A stretch of 64,000 bases of DNA from Syngnathus acus (Eukaryota; Chordata; Actinopteri; Syngnathiformes; Syngnathidae), in the NCBI RefSeq assembly GCF_901709675.1, contig NC_051087.1, forward strand, positions 4,607,001 through 4,671,000. Reading direction: 5' to 3'. The notes beneath the pieces were generated by a model. It was not told the DNA's origin and ran no database searches. It was given only the letters and a program-made list of their open reading frames with translations. Of the stretch, positions 1-13,291 are shown piece by piece. How positions within the stretch are numbered: the stretch's first letter is position 1; every line of letters starts with the position of its first letter. Position numbers and translations under genes: made by a program.

Positions 1-3000
1 GCGAGGTTGCCATCATCCGGCGCCGTATCAACTGAGTACCTGAACCAGGGAGGCTCCTCCAAGGTTCTGCTCCTCATCTGCAACACATCTGGCTGTGGTC
101 AGCAGGCTGTCAGGTGAGCTGTGGATTTGGAGACTTGCTCAGTCTATCGTGACATCAAAACGGCAATCTAGGAAGGCGTGAGCGCACCGGGCGTGTAACG
201 GGAATGTCAGAAATGTCACTCTTCAAACGCCCAGGAATAATTTCAAAGTTAATCACCAGTCCCTCAAAAGTTAAAACATTGCGTTCTGGGAAACCGTCAA
301 TCAATTGAATGGAGCTCCATGACTTGAAATTCATATGAAAAAAGAAATAATTACTGTCCAACTTTATTTCACTTCTAAGCCAAGACAGATATTAGGATGG
401 ATTGTGTACACTTAACTGTGCAATTTCCCCTTCAGGCCCATTATTGGATTTTCCTTTTCGATTGTGGATGATGGATTTAACCAGGTGTCACCTTCACTCA
501 CTCCGCTCACAGTAATTGTTTGCAGTTATGTGCTCATTGAGTCCTTCATAATGTTTACTGAATGCAGCATTGACTCTCCGGGCTGTTGACTTGACTTGTC
601 GGGTCATGACGGCAATCTCCATTCTGAGGTGTCGCGTGGGTTAGAAGGCCAATGTTTTATTTATTTATTTCCTTTGACATGAGGTCCAGATGCCTCGAGG
701 CCATATTTTATTTTTTTATCTTTCTCCCCTGTTCTTATAAGGTTCGGGCCACCATTTCTCATGCTGGAAGACAGGAGCATCTCTTGGGAGCAGCTGCAGC
801 AGAGCATCCTCACCAAGCTCTATTATCTGATGCTGAACAGATCTCAGGCTCAGGTAAATGCCGTCAGCTCCAGTAGCTACTCGTCCACAAGGCTCAGTGA
901 AGCCAGAAAACAAGTGTGATGGATTTTCAATTACAGTGGACTCTGCTGGAATGGATGATTGTTGATTTGTTCGGATTAAGAATCACCAGAGGGGAATGGT
1001 GCTGAGGTTGCTACAGTTTGCTGACGACAATTAAGTCACACATAAATTCGCCTCCACTGCTCAGTACAGGACCAAGTATGAGCACGAAAAATTACGTTAT
1101 GTTTTCTGTCCGTATTGAAAATGAGGGTTCTTTTTTACCATCATCAAAATAAAACGTACGAAAATTTATAAAGTAGCGTTTTACATAGTTCTCATGACTG
1201 CGTCAGCAGATTCCTTTTGGTCATACTACATAACATTAGATAAACACCAAGTCAAAACAAAAACAAAAAACACTTCAGTGGTCCACTGTTGTCCATTATA
1301 TTTTCACTTTTAGTGGCTCTGGTGGTTTTTCTGGACATTTTTTATTTTTTTACCTTTATAACTGAGTCGAGTCAGTCAACATATGAAACTCCTGTGTTGT
1401 AATTTACCACACACTGGGTAAATTATTGCACTTGTGAGTCCTTCTCATTCTTGGCATGTGGTCACAGTGACTTAAATCTTGTAATTAAGCTCCTTTTTTA
1501 TGCATTGTGTTTTTCTGAAAAACTCTCCTCCAACCACATAGTCCATGTAAATTGGTACCTATTGTAAGTCTTTGCGGAATAAATATTGGAATCATTAAAT
1601 CTTGTTTTAGGATTGAAGATAAGACTGACTTTATGCATATTGTTTCCGGATGTTTGTTTATCTTGTGTTAGCAATATTATCATTTAGGTGGTACAAATGT
1701 ATGCTTGCACTGATAAAGATGTTGAGAAACATCTTGTGGTTCCTTTAGCAGTTTGTTTCGTTTTGCCTCCAGTGTAGTCAGGAACTGTTGCGACACTGGC
1801 ATGTCTTCTCGTTTATGAGGTGTTATGGCGCCACCCAGAGGTTTTTCGCGGTGTTACCTTTTGAGGTTTTTTGGTCGTTGTTTGCACTGACGAGTTCAAA
1901 ACAGATGATTGTTTTCAATTTTCGGGCCGTTGTTTGCTTTCTCGAGTTGAACGCTGATGGGTGTTGTCAATGAAAATCATCAAGGTGCTCCAAACAGTTG
2001 TTTTGATTAAGATAACCTGAAAAGAAATCAAGTTTCTCTTTCACATCGATTTTTTTCTATTCTCCTAAGCTTTGTGGAGTTATAAAATATTCATTATGCC
2101 TGAGCAATAATTCAAACTTTCATTAAATAGTCCCTTTTACTAAATATTGACATAGACTTTTCTCATATTTGCTCAGCCCAATGGGCTAGTGTACAATAAA
2201 TTAAAGTTACCAACAAATTTAAAATTGATTTCCAGACAACCTCCCATAACCTAAAAATAATGTGCTCTGTCTGTCTGGCCCTCATCAATAAATGTTCTGC
2301 TGAATTCTTAAGTAATTGAGTTTTATTTTTATTTTTTTCTTGGCACACCAGAAAGGAAAGTGTTGCAGAAATCAATATGCCTGGAGATAAGTGTGCATTT
2401 AGCGCCTGTGTGTTTTCTTGATAGAGCAAAATGATTTTTGTGGTCCACTGTATCCAAAACTGCACTTTGCTCAGGTAAGGTGAAGACAGAGTGTTACATG
2501 AGCACTTAATATTTCTAAAATTGCTGCCTTGGTACCGATTTGTCTGGAAGTCCATTTGAAAGGTTTTACAAGTCCTGGCGGCTGTGGCTCAGGCAGTAGA
2601 GTGGGTCGTTTAGTAACCGGAGGGTTGGTGGTTCGATCCCAGCTCTGTCACATGTCATTGTGTCCTTGGGCAAGACACTTCCCACACCTTGCCTCCAGGT
2701 CGCCATTGCAAATGAGAAAGTGTTCTCAATTGGCTTACCTGGTAAAACATTGAATAAAAATTGTTGTTGGAGTGTTCAAAAATCATGTAATTAGTTGAAC
2801 GCAATCCTCTTTAAAATAGTACGTAAAAAGGCAGATCGGGCCCCTAATTTGTCAACTCTGCAGTGTTTTAAAATATTTCTACAAGATGGATTTAGATTCA
2901 TTTCTTCCAAGCGCAAAGGTGGCACAGAATTTTATATGAAATTTTATTAAACATGCAAACTTAATACTCGTTTTAGTGAATTAAAGAACTGTAGTGTATG

Positions 3001-6000
3001 TACATTTTGATCTACATTTAAAATAAAAAAAATAAATAAATAGAAAAGTTTTTTTTTTTTTAAATATTTTAGGCATATGGGAGTCCGGAAATGAATAATT
3101 CTAATATATTAATAACTAATACGTGCAATTATCCGGTCAAAATTCTGTTGGCTGCGGGCAAACTAACACAAAGGCTGCCCTGAGGCACCCTGAGGAAACT
3201 TCTGAATATGTCATCTAACGAGCGTGTCTCCAACTGCAGAACACCAGAGTGCTGTTTAAAATCCGAGTGGTGGGAGGATCATCATCTCCCAGCTACCTTT
3301 CACCTCAAGACAGCAGACCGTTGCACCACCCTGCCGTCGACAGGTAGGAGTCACACAAACAATGACACCAAAATGCATATTTTTTCTTATCTGAAATGGA
3401 TCATTTTGAGTCATCAATGAATGTTTTGAGATTGTTATCAATGAGCAACAATCGCATGGTCAAGCCCTTTCATCAAAATGCACCCAGTGGAAATAACTTC
3501 GCGCCTAACCTTGTTGTTAAGACTTCGCATCTCTTGAGGTGCTTACAAGTGGTGGTTCAACAGGTGAAAACACCCCGAAGGCAGAAGAGGTTGGAAGAAA
3601 ATCTTGTAGTGTGGATAAAAAAGAGAAGTAGGGCCAAAGGACACTTGCAATACACAGCACTTAAACAGTGGAGGAGGTAGGCTGCAAGAGAAGGAGAGTG
3701 TTTGGATTAGGGGAAAAAAAACAAATGAAAACATCCAGGCTGCTGATGGAGGATTTTGGTTCAAGGCTTTTCCACTCCAAAATATTACAAAAGGCTAGCT
3801 GTTTTCGTGAGCATTAAAATTGCAAATCGTAGCAAACAAGTTCATTTGATCGACACAAATCTAAAATAAATATTTGAAGGAAATGAGCGAGTACTTTCTA
3901 AAGCGGCTTTTTCTGCAGGTAGCCTTTAGTCCTACTTGAAAGCAGGTGCTGAATACCAATATCATAATTTAGCACTGCAAACTATTCTATAACAATCATC
4001 GACTTGTTGAGAGCAGCCTTGAAGGATGATGAACCTTATTCAATGAGCTGCCGGAAAGATCGCGCCGTTTGACAAAGACTGAACGTCAGTATTTTTTTTC
4101 CTCTTTCTGACATTGAGGCAATAAAAAGGTATTCTTAAGTGAACGTAACAGCAAAGGGACTGTTTTGAAAAGAATCCGAAGTGTCGAAAAACAGAAGGGG
4201 GTGTAACGTGCGAACAAACGCGAGGCGCACTCTAATGCTCCGACTCTTTCATGCTCTGCCTGACAAGCCTTGTGAGTTGACATGTTAAATATCCTCTTAC
4301 AAAACGGTGGTGGAATTAGCCCTTTCTTGATTTGATTCTAAATGTAATTCTACGTTTCAGAATTTTAAGCAACCTGTCATCAGCAACAAAAGCGTATCCC
4401 AACATAGCTTTAGGGGTGACATTTTTCTTGGCAGTCAAAATGCCAAAGTACTTTTGAGGAAAATGGCAACCACAAGTACTTTAGCATTAATGATGCTTAT
4501 AGCTCGCTTTCAATGCCAAAATCAATTGATTCATAATCTTTTTGATTAAGCAAATGTCCCCCCCCCCCCCCCCCCCCCCCCACCAATTTGCATCAAATTC
4601 CAAATAGGATATTCCAGGCATTGAAATTTGGCAGTCCCGCTTTTGACTTTGATGCTATTTCTACGACATTCCCGTTTTAGAGCACTGAAATTTTGTGGCC
4701 CGGGGGGACCTCCCCATGTGAAGGTTGTCATCGAATGGGAGCACAAGCTTAAAGACTGGTAAGCAGCGTGACCGCCACAAAGTCTAGTGGGATGCCCAAA
4801 AACGTCATCTAGCGAGCGTCCGCCTACGTTTGTCACCGTTTTATAACAAAATGACCTGTCTGCTCCAGTCTGTTTGGCAGCATCCAGGAAGAAGTTGTTC
4901 AAGATGCTGAAAGCGTGAGGAACCAGCAGCAGCAGCATCTCCAGCAACATAACTGCACTCTGGATCAGTGTTTCCAGCTGTATACCAAAGAAGAGCAGGT
5001 GACATCACAAACATTTGAAATGAAACAAAGTATCCCAACATTCGCGTTGAATTTGATAATTGATTGACGACCAAATTTCTCCTGAACCACAGCTGGCTGT
5101 TTTAATTCTCTCAAATTTGACAGTAGTTAGGCCAGCACAGCACAGCACAGAATGAGTCATAAGCACGCAATTCCATCTCCTTTAGGTTTGACAGCTGGCG
5201 CGTCTGTCAAACGACCTTGCTTCTGCTCTCTCGAATGGTTTCAACTTCTCATGGTGCATAAAAAGTTGGATGATGTGTGTCGCCTTACAATTTCACATTT
5301 TGTGGCAGATGCAAATGCTCGTCTATTTGCGAAACATTTAAGAGCAGTGTTTCCATTAAATGGTTCATAATAGGCCTCTTTATGCAAAGCGTACAGTGCC
5401 AGAAGCATCAACTGCGTTACCATCTGCTGCTGAAATAATATTTCACAGTTCAACAGAGCATGGCCTGTTTTTTTTTACTGAAAGGCTGAAATAATGGTAA
5501 AAGCCAAAAATTGTCAAGGGCATGCCAGCAAAAGCGAGTGTTAACGTTAAAGCTTTTCCGACAGCTCCACAATGATTCTTTTGTGTGTTTGTTTCGGGCT
5601 TTTTTATCGTGAGCATGACCCAGATAAACACGGTCCACTATGGCTGTGCCATAGCTTGCACTTGCACACACACAAACAATAAGAGATTTGTTTTATACTT
5701 GAGATGGAAATAAGAAAAGGTCTTTATTACGACCCTCTATTTTTCCTCCACTCTGGAGCTCAGCGGCGAGAATTTGATGCAATCTTGTCAATTTGTTTTT
5801 ACCAGACAATGGGTGGCACCTTATTCGTTTTGCGTCTATGCTATGAAACATTTGTTTTTATTCACCAAATGTTTCCGTCATTTGCAATTTGCCAACAATT
5901 GTTTGAAATTGCAGGAAGTGATTTTGTTACCCGCGTCATGCTCGCGTGCATCATTGCAGTCATATCGTACATTTTCCACCCCAGCCTTGTGTTTTGCTTT

Positions 6001-9000
6001 TTTAAATGTTAGAGAAGCCTAGTCCATAACAATGGAGAGAAAGATCATTGACCATCACTAATTTCTCCTTTTTTTAAAAAAATTTATAGCCAGTGTAATA
6101 TACTTAGCCTAAAAAAAAAACTAAACAAAAACACCTATCCCGTTGAGGGTCAAATGTGACATCACTGCCAGTTGACTCACATTGGGATGAAGGAAGGTAC
6201 TTCAATTCGACAATAAATATTTTGGTGAAGCGACAAGGATTAAATAGAGCTGATATTTTTCAACTTATTTTTCAGTCTTGGGTTTTTCAAATGACAAATT
6301 CTTCCATTAAAAGCGTTTTTGTACTGTTAGCTTTGGAAATATTTACTCAGGGGTACATGTCTTTGAGATTCAGTCTTCAAGCAGCCATGAACTGTCAAGT
6401 ATTGAACATTAGAGTTGCGTATTTGAAATGTGATTTTCTCCAATTGCTTTTGCGCCTGTAAACACAGAGTTATTATTCCTTAAATAGGCTAGCAACTCCA
6501 AAATGGTAAGTTTAATGTGAAACATCAAATTGAAAGTCTACAGAAAAAGGGCTTATTTTTTGGTTTACTCGACCATCTCCAGCAGTGCTGTGTAAAATAT
6601 TAAAAACCCTGTCACTATCCAAAGGCTTCTGGAGCCAACTGTCAATGAAAACATGTCAAATTGAAGGTCATTGAACTGATTGCAGCTTGCACCGGATGAT
6701 GCCTGGAAGTGCCCCCACTGCAAGCAAATGCAACAGGGCATGGTGAAGATGAGCCTGTGGACTCTGCCTGACATACTCATCCTTCATCTCAAGCGCTTTC
6801 GACAGGTACGCACGATGAAAGCATCACATGTCCGCGAGAGACATCGTGTGTATTGCACATTTTGTCAACTTACGGATCGCTCGGGCAGTATTGAGTCTGG
6901 TAGCTTTAAAATGTCCCCCCTCCTCCAATAGGTAGGCGAGCGCAGAAACAAGCTTTCATCGCTGGTGCATTTCCCGCTGACTGCTTTGGACATGGCCCCT
7001 CACGTTGTTAAGAGGAGCCAGAGTATGCGTAACCTGAACAGTGGGCCATGGCCCACATCCTGGCCAAAGTCCTCTGGGCAGGACCGCCCACCTGCAGACA
7101 TGACGCTCCCACACGAGTACCTGTATGATCTCTACGCCGTGTGCAATCACCACGGAGGAATGCACGGTGGACACTACACCGGTAATGCAACACTCGGCCC
7201 AAAATAGCACTTTGGTGGTCTTCAAGATACAATAAAAGCGGTTTTAAGGAGAAGGTGTTTGAATGGCATGTAAGTCTGTCTGTCATCCGCCTATGGATGG
7301 AAGTGTTATTTCAGGATGGAACCATGTTGGAAGCGAATTCAAAGAGAAAAGCAGTGGTCCTAAAATAGAACCCTTTGGAGCTCCAAAGACAGAGAAGCAA
7401 AGCGGAATTCAGACCTACCAAGGCTCAAACACATAATTCTGTGAGCCAGAAATACCGAAATCAGTTAATTGAACCAATTTAAAGATGACACATCAGAAAT
7501 AAATGTTATTGTGTAATACTTCGCCACAAAAGTCGTTTATTGATCAAAATCGCGATTCCAGACACTGCAATTAAGTGAACGCTTTTTCTTGTTGTTGTTA
7601 GTGTTTTCTTTTCTTTTTTTTTTCTTTTTAAAGAACTCCTGACTGACTCTTAATCCACCATATCAACTCTTTGACACACATACGCCGTCTCGCTGTTCTC
7701 CCGCCAAACTCGCCAATCAGTAGCAGCATTTCCCATCGCAGGTTATTCCTCTCCGAGCTGCTGCTTGCGAGCTAGGGGTAAAGCTAAGTTGCTAAAATAA
7801 TAACAAAAACAAACTTTAGCTCTACTTTGCAACGTTTTAAAACATGACTGGAAGACATTCGGGACATTCGTGATCATCCACTACGACTCATCCCAGATAT
7901 TTTCAGTGAAATGTTACCTGGTTATTGGTCTAAAATTGTCTCGCATAGTAAAACGAAAGCCAGCTTTCTTTTACTCCCAAATGATACTTTGCTAATCAAC
8001 ATACTCGTGTTTGTGTTCGTCACCAGCCTATTGCCGGAACTCTGTGGACGGCGTGTGGTACGGCTATGACGACAGCAGCGTGGATTTGGTCCCAGAAGAG
8101 GAAATCTGCACCAGAGGGGCCTACATTCTCTTCTACCAAAGAAGGAACATCATTCCTCCATGGTCGGCCAGCAGCTCTTACAGAGGTATGCTGTGAGACA
8201 GTAACAAATCACGTGGAACTGGTTAGAAAGACGCAAATGAGGGTGACCTAGCGAAATGATCAAATGGGAAACTTAACAGCGGTGACAAATTTGAAAGTAG
8301 CATGAGAAAAGCTTACTGATGATGTATCGCAAAAGTAATCCTCCATTCTGGAGCCTGAATATAAATGGAGATTATATTTATTTTTTTAGATTGTTATTAT
8401 TAGATTGCTTTTTGTTTTTGAAATCAATTGCTTTTGCTCAACTCGAAGAGTAGTCACCAGTATACTAATTTCCCTCTGTGAGTTGCTATGATACTGCTGC
8501 CTCCATGTCGCTGTGAGTCGGAGCAAATCAAAGCTAACGCGTCCAAAAAGGCAAATGATCTGGAATGTGACATACAGAGCTCTGCATACTTTCATTTAGA
8601 GATTTTAATGTCATTGAGCTTGTATTTTTACACACTGACTTGTGAAATGTATACGAAAGAAGAAAAAAAAAGGATGCATTCACTTAAACATCTCAAGGAA
8701 CCAAAATATTAGAATATAAATTTCAATAGGAACCAAAATGTTTTTTGTTATAGCAAAAAATAAAAAATTGTATTGAAGGTAGAGCTGCAACAAGAGACCT
8801 TAGCACACAACAACAATGGAGGGCACAGAGGTTCTCTTCTATTTACTCCTCGGGCATGTTTTCTCACTTTTTTTTTTTTTCTTTCCCAGTTAGTGGCAAG
8901 AATTTTTGCCTCTTGTGAAAAGTGGAGTCTCACGTAGAGGCCTTGCTTGAACCTGATGTCATTAAACTTTAAGCTTCTCATCTCTTTTCCAACGCGTCAT

Positions 9001-10622
9001 TCCAAGTGCAAACTGTTCCAGCAAATGTTTTGCATAATGAATTGTGTCACCCTTTTCCTCCCCCGCTGCCTTGTGTCCCCCTCAGGCTCTACAAGTTCTT
9101 CGGTGTCAGACCACTGGTTAATCCGCTTGACGGGAGAAAGCAAGCGAGGCAGCCTGGTGTCGCGCTCCTCCACTATCTGCCCGTCTTTCGTTGCCGACTC
9201 CCCCGACTCTCCCGTCTTCCTTGAAAATGCTTCTAAAGAGGAAGGAGGTGAGTGGCAGGTGTCAGTGCGCGGCGAGTTGTTTACGAAGCGAGGCTTCTTC
9301 TCTGATGGCAATTTATGCTTTGGCATGTTATGGGTTGCATCTGGGAGGCGGGCATACATAGCATCTCTGCACAAATAAAATGAAGACCGCTATAATTACA
9401 GCTACCAATTATTTTTCCTACTCGGAGTAAATGTGTTTGATATTGGCATTTCTGACAGGAGCGAAACAAAAAACTGCAGAACAACGACTGAAGATCAACA
9501 TCTGCTCCCTGTTGTTCAATATAACTGTTGCTTGTACTAAATTATCGTCCTCTCTGTTGTCACTTTTAAGGGGGCTTTGACAGTCGGCCTATTGTGAGGG
9601 GACTGCAAGGGCGGAGCCTTAGTATGAGGGCACCCAACAAGGACAAGGAGACACTTAACAAGGTGCTACCCTTACGTTGGTCTCTTGGCTCCAGAGACCG
9701 CCGGAAACCTAAACCGGCACCTCCGGAGGTTCAAGATGCCGCCCCGGTAGAGCTGGTTGAGTATTTGGAGTCTGGTCGCCGGCCTCGCTGCACCATGGAT
9801 CCCATAGAGTCGTTAATGAATGAACCTCGAAGCGTCAAGGAGAACAATTCCGGCCGGGCGGTCAGATCCTCCAGTGCGGGGAGGATCAGTAGCATGGGTA
9901 AAGCAGGAGATGAATCCAAACAAGTGCCAGCGGGCCAGAGACGGCCATCGGATCAAACGTCCAGCTTGAGGCGCAGAAAGGAGAGCCCGTCGAGAGAAGA
10001 AGGCAGTAGTAACACTCTTAGCAGGAGAAAAGACTCCAAGAGGCAAAGCTCCTCCAAAGCCCAGCAGGAGATGAAGCAAGCATCCAGTTCTGGTTTTCAC
10101 AGCAGCTCGAACACCTCCAGCATTCTTGGTGGTACTCTCAGAAAGCCGAAAGACAACCAGACGGACGGGGAACGGCGTGTCGTAAACGAAGGAAGTGCAA
10201 AGCCCAAGAGCCATGAGGGACTCCTGTCTTTTCTTAAAGGTAACTTCATGAAGAGGGACAAGGACGCCGGGAGATCCAAGGAGGGTACGGATGAAGACGG
10301 CGGAAGGAGGACTCTTTCCAGGCTGTCCATGTCTAACGGAGCAGCCTTAAGCGAGCAGAGCAAGTCTCATGGCAAAGAACTCTCAAACGGGAAAGCTGGG
10401 CGGAGCTCATCCGACATCAAGCGCTCGCAGAGCTCGTCCAGCCTCCCGGCCAGGACGGATCAGAGCGCGCGTAGGACGGCCTCGCTACATCGCAACGGCA
10501 CATCCGCGGCCCAGACCCGTAGCCCGACGACAGAAAAGACGTCTTACGGGAGCTTGCCGAGGCCTCGCTACAGCACCGGGTCTCTGGGACGCAAAAAGAA
10601 CGTTCCAGAATCCAGCTTTTAA
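1..10622 (+). CDS. usp43: Ubiquitin carboxyl-terminal hydrolase 43-like, 3' part (10 exons, left-truncated)
   Basis: Deubiquitinase of the USP/UCH cysteine-protease family. Exons by splice sites and phase: 1-113, 742-853, 3240-3343, 4681-4758, 4881-4998, 6686-6805, 6932-7181, 8027-8185, 9086-9247, 9571-10622. They total 2,268 nt, an exact multiple of three: 755 aa and a TAA stop. What I see: the zinc-finger part of the finger subdomain (WKCPHC at 6704-6721), the USP core motif LHLKRF, and the catalytic His box GGHYTAYCRNS, which is split by the 7181/8027 intron and followed by YGYDDS. The last exon encodes about 350 residues of Ser/Arg/Lys-rich, low-complexity sequence ending SLGRKKNVPESSF, closely like the human USP43 C-terminus as I remember it. 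The Cys-box exons lie left of the window. USP31 is the closest alternative. The tail, plus RALKFCGPGGPPHVK in the 78-bp exon, favours USP43. The physiological substrate is not shown by the sequence. Confidence 0.9.
2574..2768 (+). mobile_element. tRNA-derived SINE (V-SINE/HE1-like) in a usp43 intron
   Basis: The 5' end resembles a tRNA gene. An A-box-like TGGCTCAGGCAGT lies near 2584-2596 and a B-box GGTTCGATCCC at 2630-2640, the usual spacing of an RNA polymerase III internal promoter. The body carries the fish SINE phrase GTGTCCTTGGGCAAGACACTT, given here only to locate it near 2659-2680. The 3' part has a TTCTCAATTGGCTTACCTGG-type tail before an A-rich end. It has no coding capacity. The family name comes from memory of fish SINEs, so the class is safer than the subfamily. 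Confidence 0.75.
4558..4581 (+). repeat. Poly-C homopolymer run
   Basis: An uninterrupted run of C about 24 bases long sits in the usp43 intron between the exons ending at 3343 and starting at 4681. It is about 100 bp upstream of the small 4681 exon. Its length is liable to assembly error. Confidence 0.9.
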
Positions 10623-12049
10623 GGAGGGCGCCTTGAAAGAGCACCAGCCTGTCGAGTCAGAGCAATAGAGCACAATTACTAACTCACTTAGACTCCAATG
10701 AAGCAGCTTCTACGCTTGGATACATTCTGTGTCCTCTCTGAACTACCGAGACTTGAAACAAGTGCCTGAGCAACTTCTATGCAGTTTAGACACAATCTGT
10801 CTTTTGAGCACTGAAAGCACACTTTACCTACCTAGCACATGCGTGTCATATTATTTTTGTAATCCTTAATCCTTTATTGGTGGAGTTTGCTAACAGTCAC
10901 GACACACTGATTGTGTTCATTGAGGAGAATGTACAATAGCTTTAACGCTGCTAATACACATCAGCTCGTTCACTTGTCCATTCGTTAAACACTTTAATTG
11001 GCAAGTAGTGACGGCAAATTGCTGCATTCCCAAGCAAATTAAGAATGACAAGCATGTGGACTTTATTTTAGCAACTACCATTGTGTGTTTATGTGTTTGA
11101 TGGCAGCAATTCTTTTTCTGAATCGCTTGTCCTTTTTTGTCTATTTGGAAAGAGAGTCATGCTTTGTCTCGTCACACCTCACGTCATACAGAGCCCCTCC
11201 CCTTCTGCCAAAAAATTGATTTCAATCACACTAGCCAACAAATTTTTACTCGTGGTATTTTTATTTATTTTTTCCTTTATTAACATAACACAAATGATCC
11301 AATTTGGGATTTTTTTAAATGTTGAAATTGACTTTTTTTTTCCTGCTGATTGAAAAAACATTTCGTCCAACACATCAGCTTTTTCAAGAATTAATAATAA
11401 TAATAATAAAACAGTCGACATAATACAGGACAAATGTTTTTATATTTATAAATTAGGGGTTGGATACAGTAACAGAAGGATTTGGAATAAGTGGTTTTCC
11501 TTTGACTGCTGAATTTATTTCTTCACCACCACTCTCTGGTGTGGCTGGCAAAAAAAAAAAAAAATAATCCATGCAAAAATGACAATGTGGCAGTTACAGA
11601 CAACAATGCATTTTCTCACAATCAATAACCAGTAACTGTACAATGCCTTCATTAAAAAGCTGTAGAATTACAACACAGACTTGTTTACACACTGTAATTT
11701 ATTTATTTATTAGTTTTGTCATGCAAGTAAACTTCTCTGTACCCTCACCCTGTATACAGATGGGCCTATGGTACGGTAAATCTGGATCCTTGTTACCATG
11801 ACAAATGATTGCGGAGCCTGACCTTTGAGACCATGGAGACATTGCGGGCTGCCTTTTGTCATCTTGCCAGCAAATGTGTGAGTAACAGCTGCTACCTGTC
11901 GAGTGTGCCCCCCCCAGACACACACACACACTCCAAAACTCCAAGCAGCTCAGTTACCAGCCCAGGGTGAAAATCGTCAAGCGTCTTCCCATGGCACTAA
12001 AACGGATTAACCAGCGCATCTAATCCAGCAAAGGTAAAGCATATTTTGA
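10623..12049. other. Convergent intergenic region / 3' UTRs of usp43 and mchr1
   Basis: The stretch between the usp43 stop (+) and the mchr1 stop (-) shows no supported ORF. It probably holds both 3' UTRs. On the - strand, AATAAA-type signals can be read in the TTTATT-rich tract near 11697-11712, about 340 bp past the mchr1 stop. On the + strand, an A/T-rich TAATAA tract lies near 11392-11410. Which signals are used cannot be told from sequence. Confidence 0.5.
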
Positions 12050-13068
12050 TCACTGCGGAGCGACACTTGAAGGTATCTCCCTAGCTACCGGCTCCAGGTG
12101 AGCGCCTTCGGGCACCATCCTGACGCTCACGCTACCAGCCTCTGTGGTGTTAGAATGGACTTTGAATTTCCTGTTGGCAGGCCGCACAGCTCTGAGGAAG
12201 TGCCTCTTGAAGGTCTCGCTCAGAACAATGTAGAGGAAAGGGTTGATGCAGCTGTTGGCGTAGCCCATGCTGATGGCGATGTTGTAGGCGTAGGAGAAGG
12301 CCACGCTGGGGTTTTGCACGCCCAGGTGGACCAACTGCAGGATGTAGTAGGGCGCCCAGCAGATAAAAAAAGCCAAACAGATGGCCACCGCCATTCGTGT
12401 CACATTCCTGACGCGCACCCTCAGGCTCTTCTGGGGCAGCGGGGCTACGCTGGTGGACATGTGCTGCAGGATCTTGAAAAACACTCGACAGATGATGGCC
12501 AGAGGGATGGCGAAGGCAAAGAAGAACTGGTACAGCGTGAACCAATACGTGTCGGTGACCGGGTCGGGCAGGAGTAAGGCGCAGGCCACCAGTCCTCCAG
12601 GTAGGGGCATGAGGCCGGCGTACATCCACACGGGGATGATGGTGATCAGTGAAAGAGCCCAGACGACGGCGATGACAAGGGAGGCCACGCATGGCGTGCG
12701 GATGTAATTGAAGCGGATGGGATGCACCGTGGCCACGTAGCGGTCCAGCGTCATGGCCGTGAGGATGTACGTGCTCACCATCTGACTGTTGGAGTCCAGC
12801 GCCGTGATGATTGTGCACATGGCAGCGCCAAAGCGCCAGGTGCCGTTACCTAGCAACTGGTGGATCAGGAAGGGCATCCCCAGCAAGAAGAGGACGTCGA
12901 CGACGGACAAGTTAAGGATGAAGACGTCGGGGACCGTTTGCTTGGTGCGACACTTTTTTTTTTTCATAATGGTGTAGATGACGATGCTGTTGCCCAGGAT
13001 ACCAAAGAGAAAGATGACTCCAAAGATGACAAGCAGGATGGTGCTGCAGTGAGGAGGTCTGTCCGCGG
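12050..13068 (-). CDS. mchr1: Melanin-concentrating hormone receptor 1-like GPCR (main exon)
   Basis: Class A GPCR for the neuropeptide MCH at the plasma membrane. The - strand frame shows seven hydrophobic segments; TM1 begins at TILLVIFGVIFLFGILGNS. It also shows LSVVDVLFLLGMPF in TM2, the TM3 end TLDRYVATVHP (a DRY motif), FFICWAPYYILQL in TM6 and NSCINPFLYIV in TM7. NVPDIF/TVPDVF-type loops and PLPGG in ECL2 match MCHR1 rather than MCHR2 as I recall both. The frame is open to an ATG at 13150 (366 codons), but I favour an intron. Read on the - strand, a pyrimidine-rich tract ending in AG at 13070-13069 makes a strong acceptor. That gives an exon of 339 codons starting ADRPPHCSTILL, with the first exon further right and not identified. 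Human MCHR1 also has an intron in its N-terminal segment. Whether this is the a or b fish paralogue is unknown. Confidence 0.88.
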
Positions 13069-13138
13069 CTGGAGATGCAACAAAGCAGCGGACAGGACAC
13101 TTGGTAAAGTTAGCGTATAAAAGTTTGGAAAAAAAAAA

Positions 13139-13291
13139 ATCTCGAAACAAAACTTTTGCACAGCAACAGTGTGTGGAGATTGTTTAATTATTTACACTTA
13201 ATTTGTTTGTTTTTTTCTCTAAATCTCGAAACAAAACTTTTGCACAACAACAGTAATTTGAGATTGTTTAATTATTTACACTTAATTTGTT
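13139..13291. repeat. Two-copy tandem duplication next to mchr1
   Basis: The segment starting ATCTCGAAACAAAACTTTTG at 13139 recurs at 13223. The two copies continue through the shared TGTTTAATTATTTACACTTA and differ at a few positions. The period is about 84 bp. It overlaps the codons of the longest mchr1 ORF, which supports reading that N-terminus as intron. Confidence 0.85.

Noticed and set aside
2583-2640. A possible functional tRNA gene
   Set aside because: The A- and B-box-like parts are present, but the cloverleaf stems do not pair properly and the downstream SINE body follows directly.
12098-12577. Open frame of 159 codons on the + strand
   Set aside because: It lies wholly antisense to the mchr1 exon, has no similarity I recognise, and is His/Val/Gly-rich as expected from the shadow of a GC-rich GPCR exon.
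12150-12818. Open frame of 222 codons on the - strand
   Set aside because: It is in another frame of the same mchr1 exon; His/Pro/Arg-rich composition is typical of a frame shadow.
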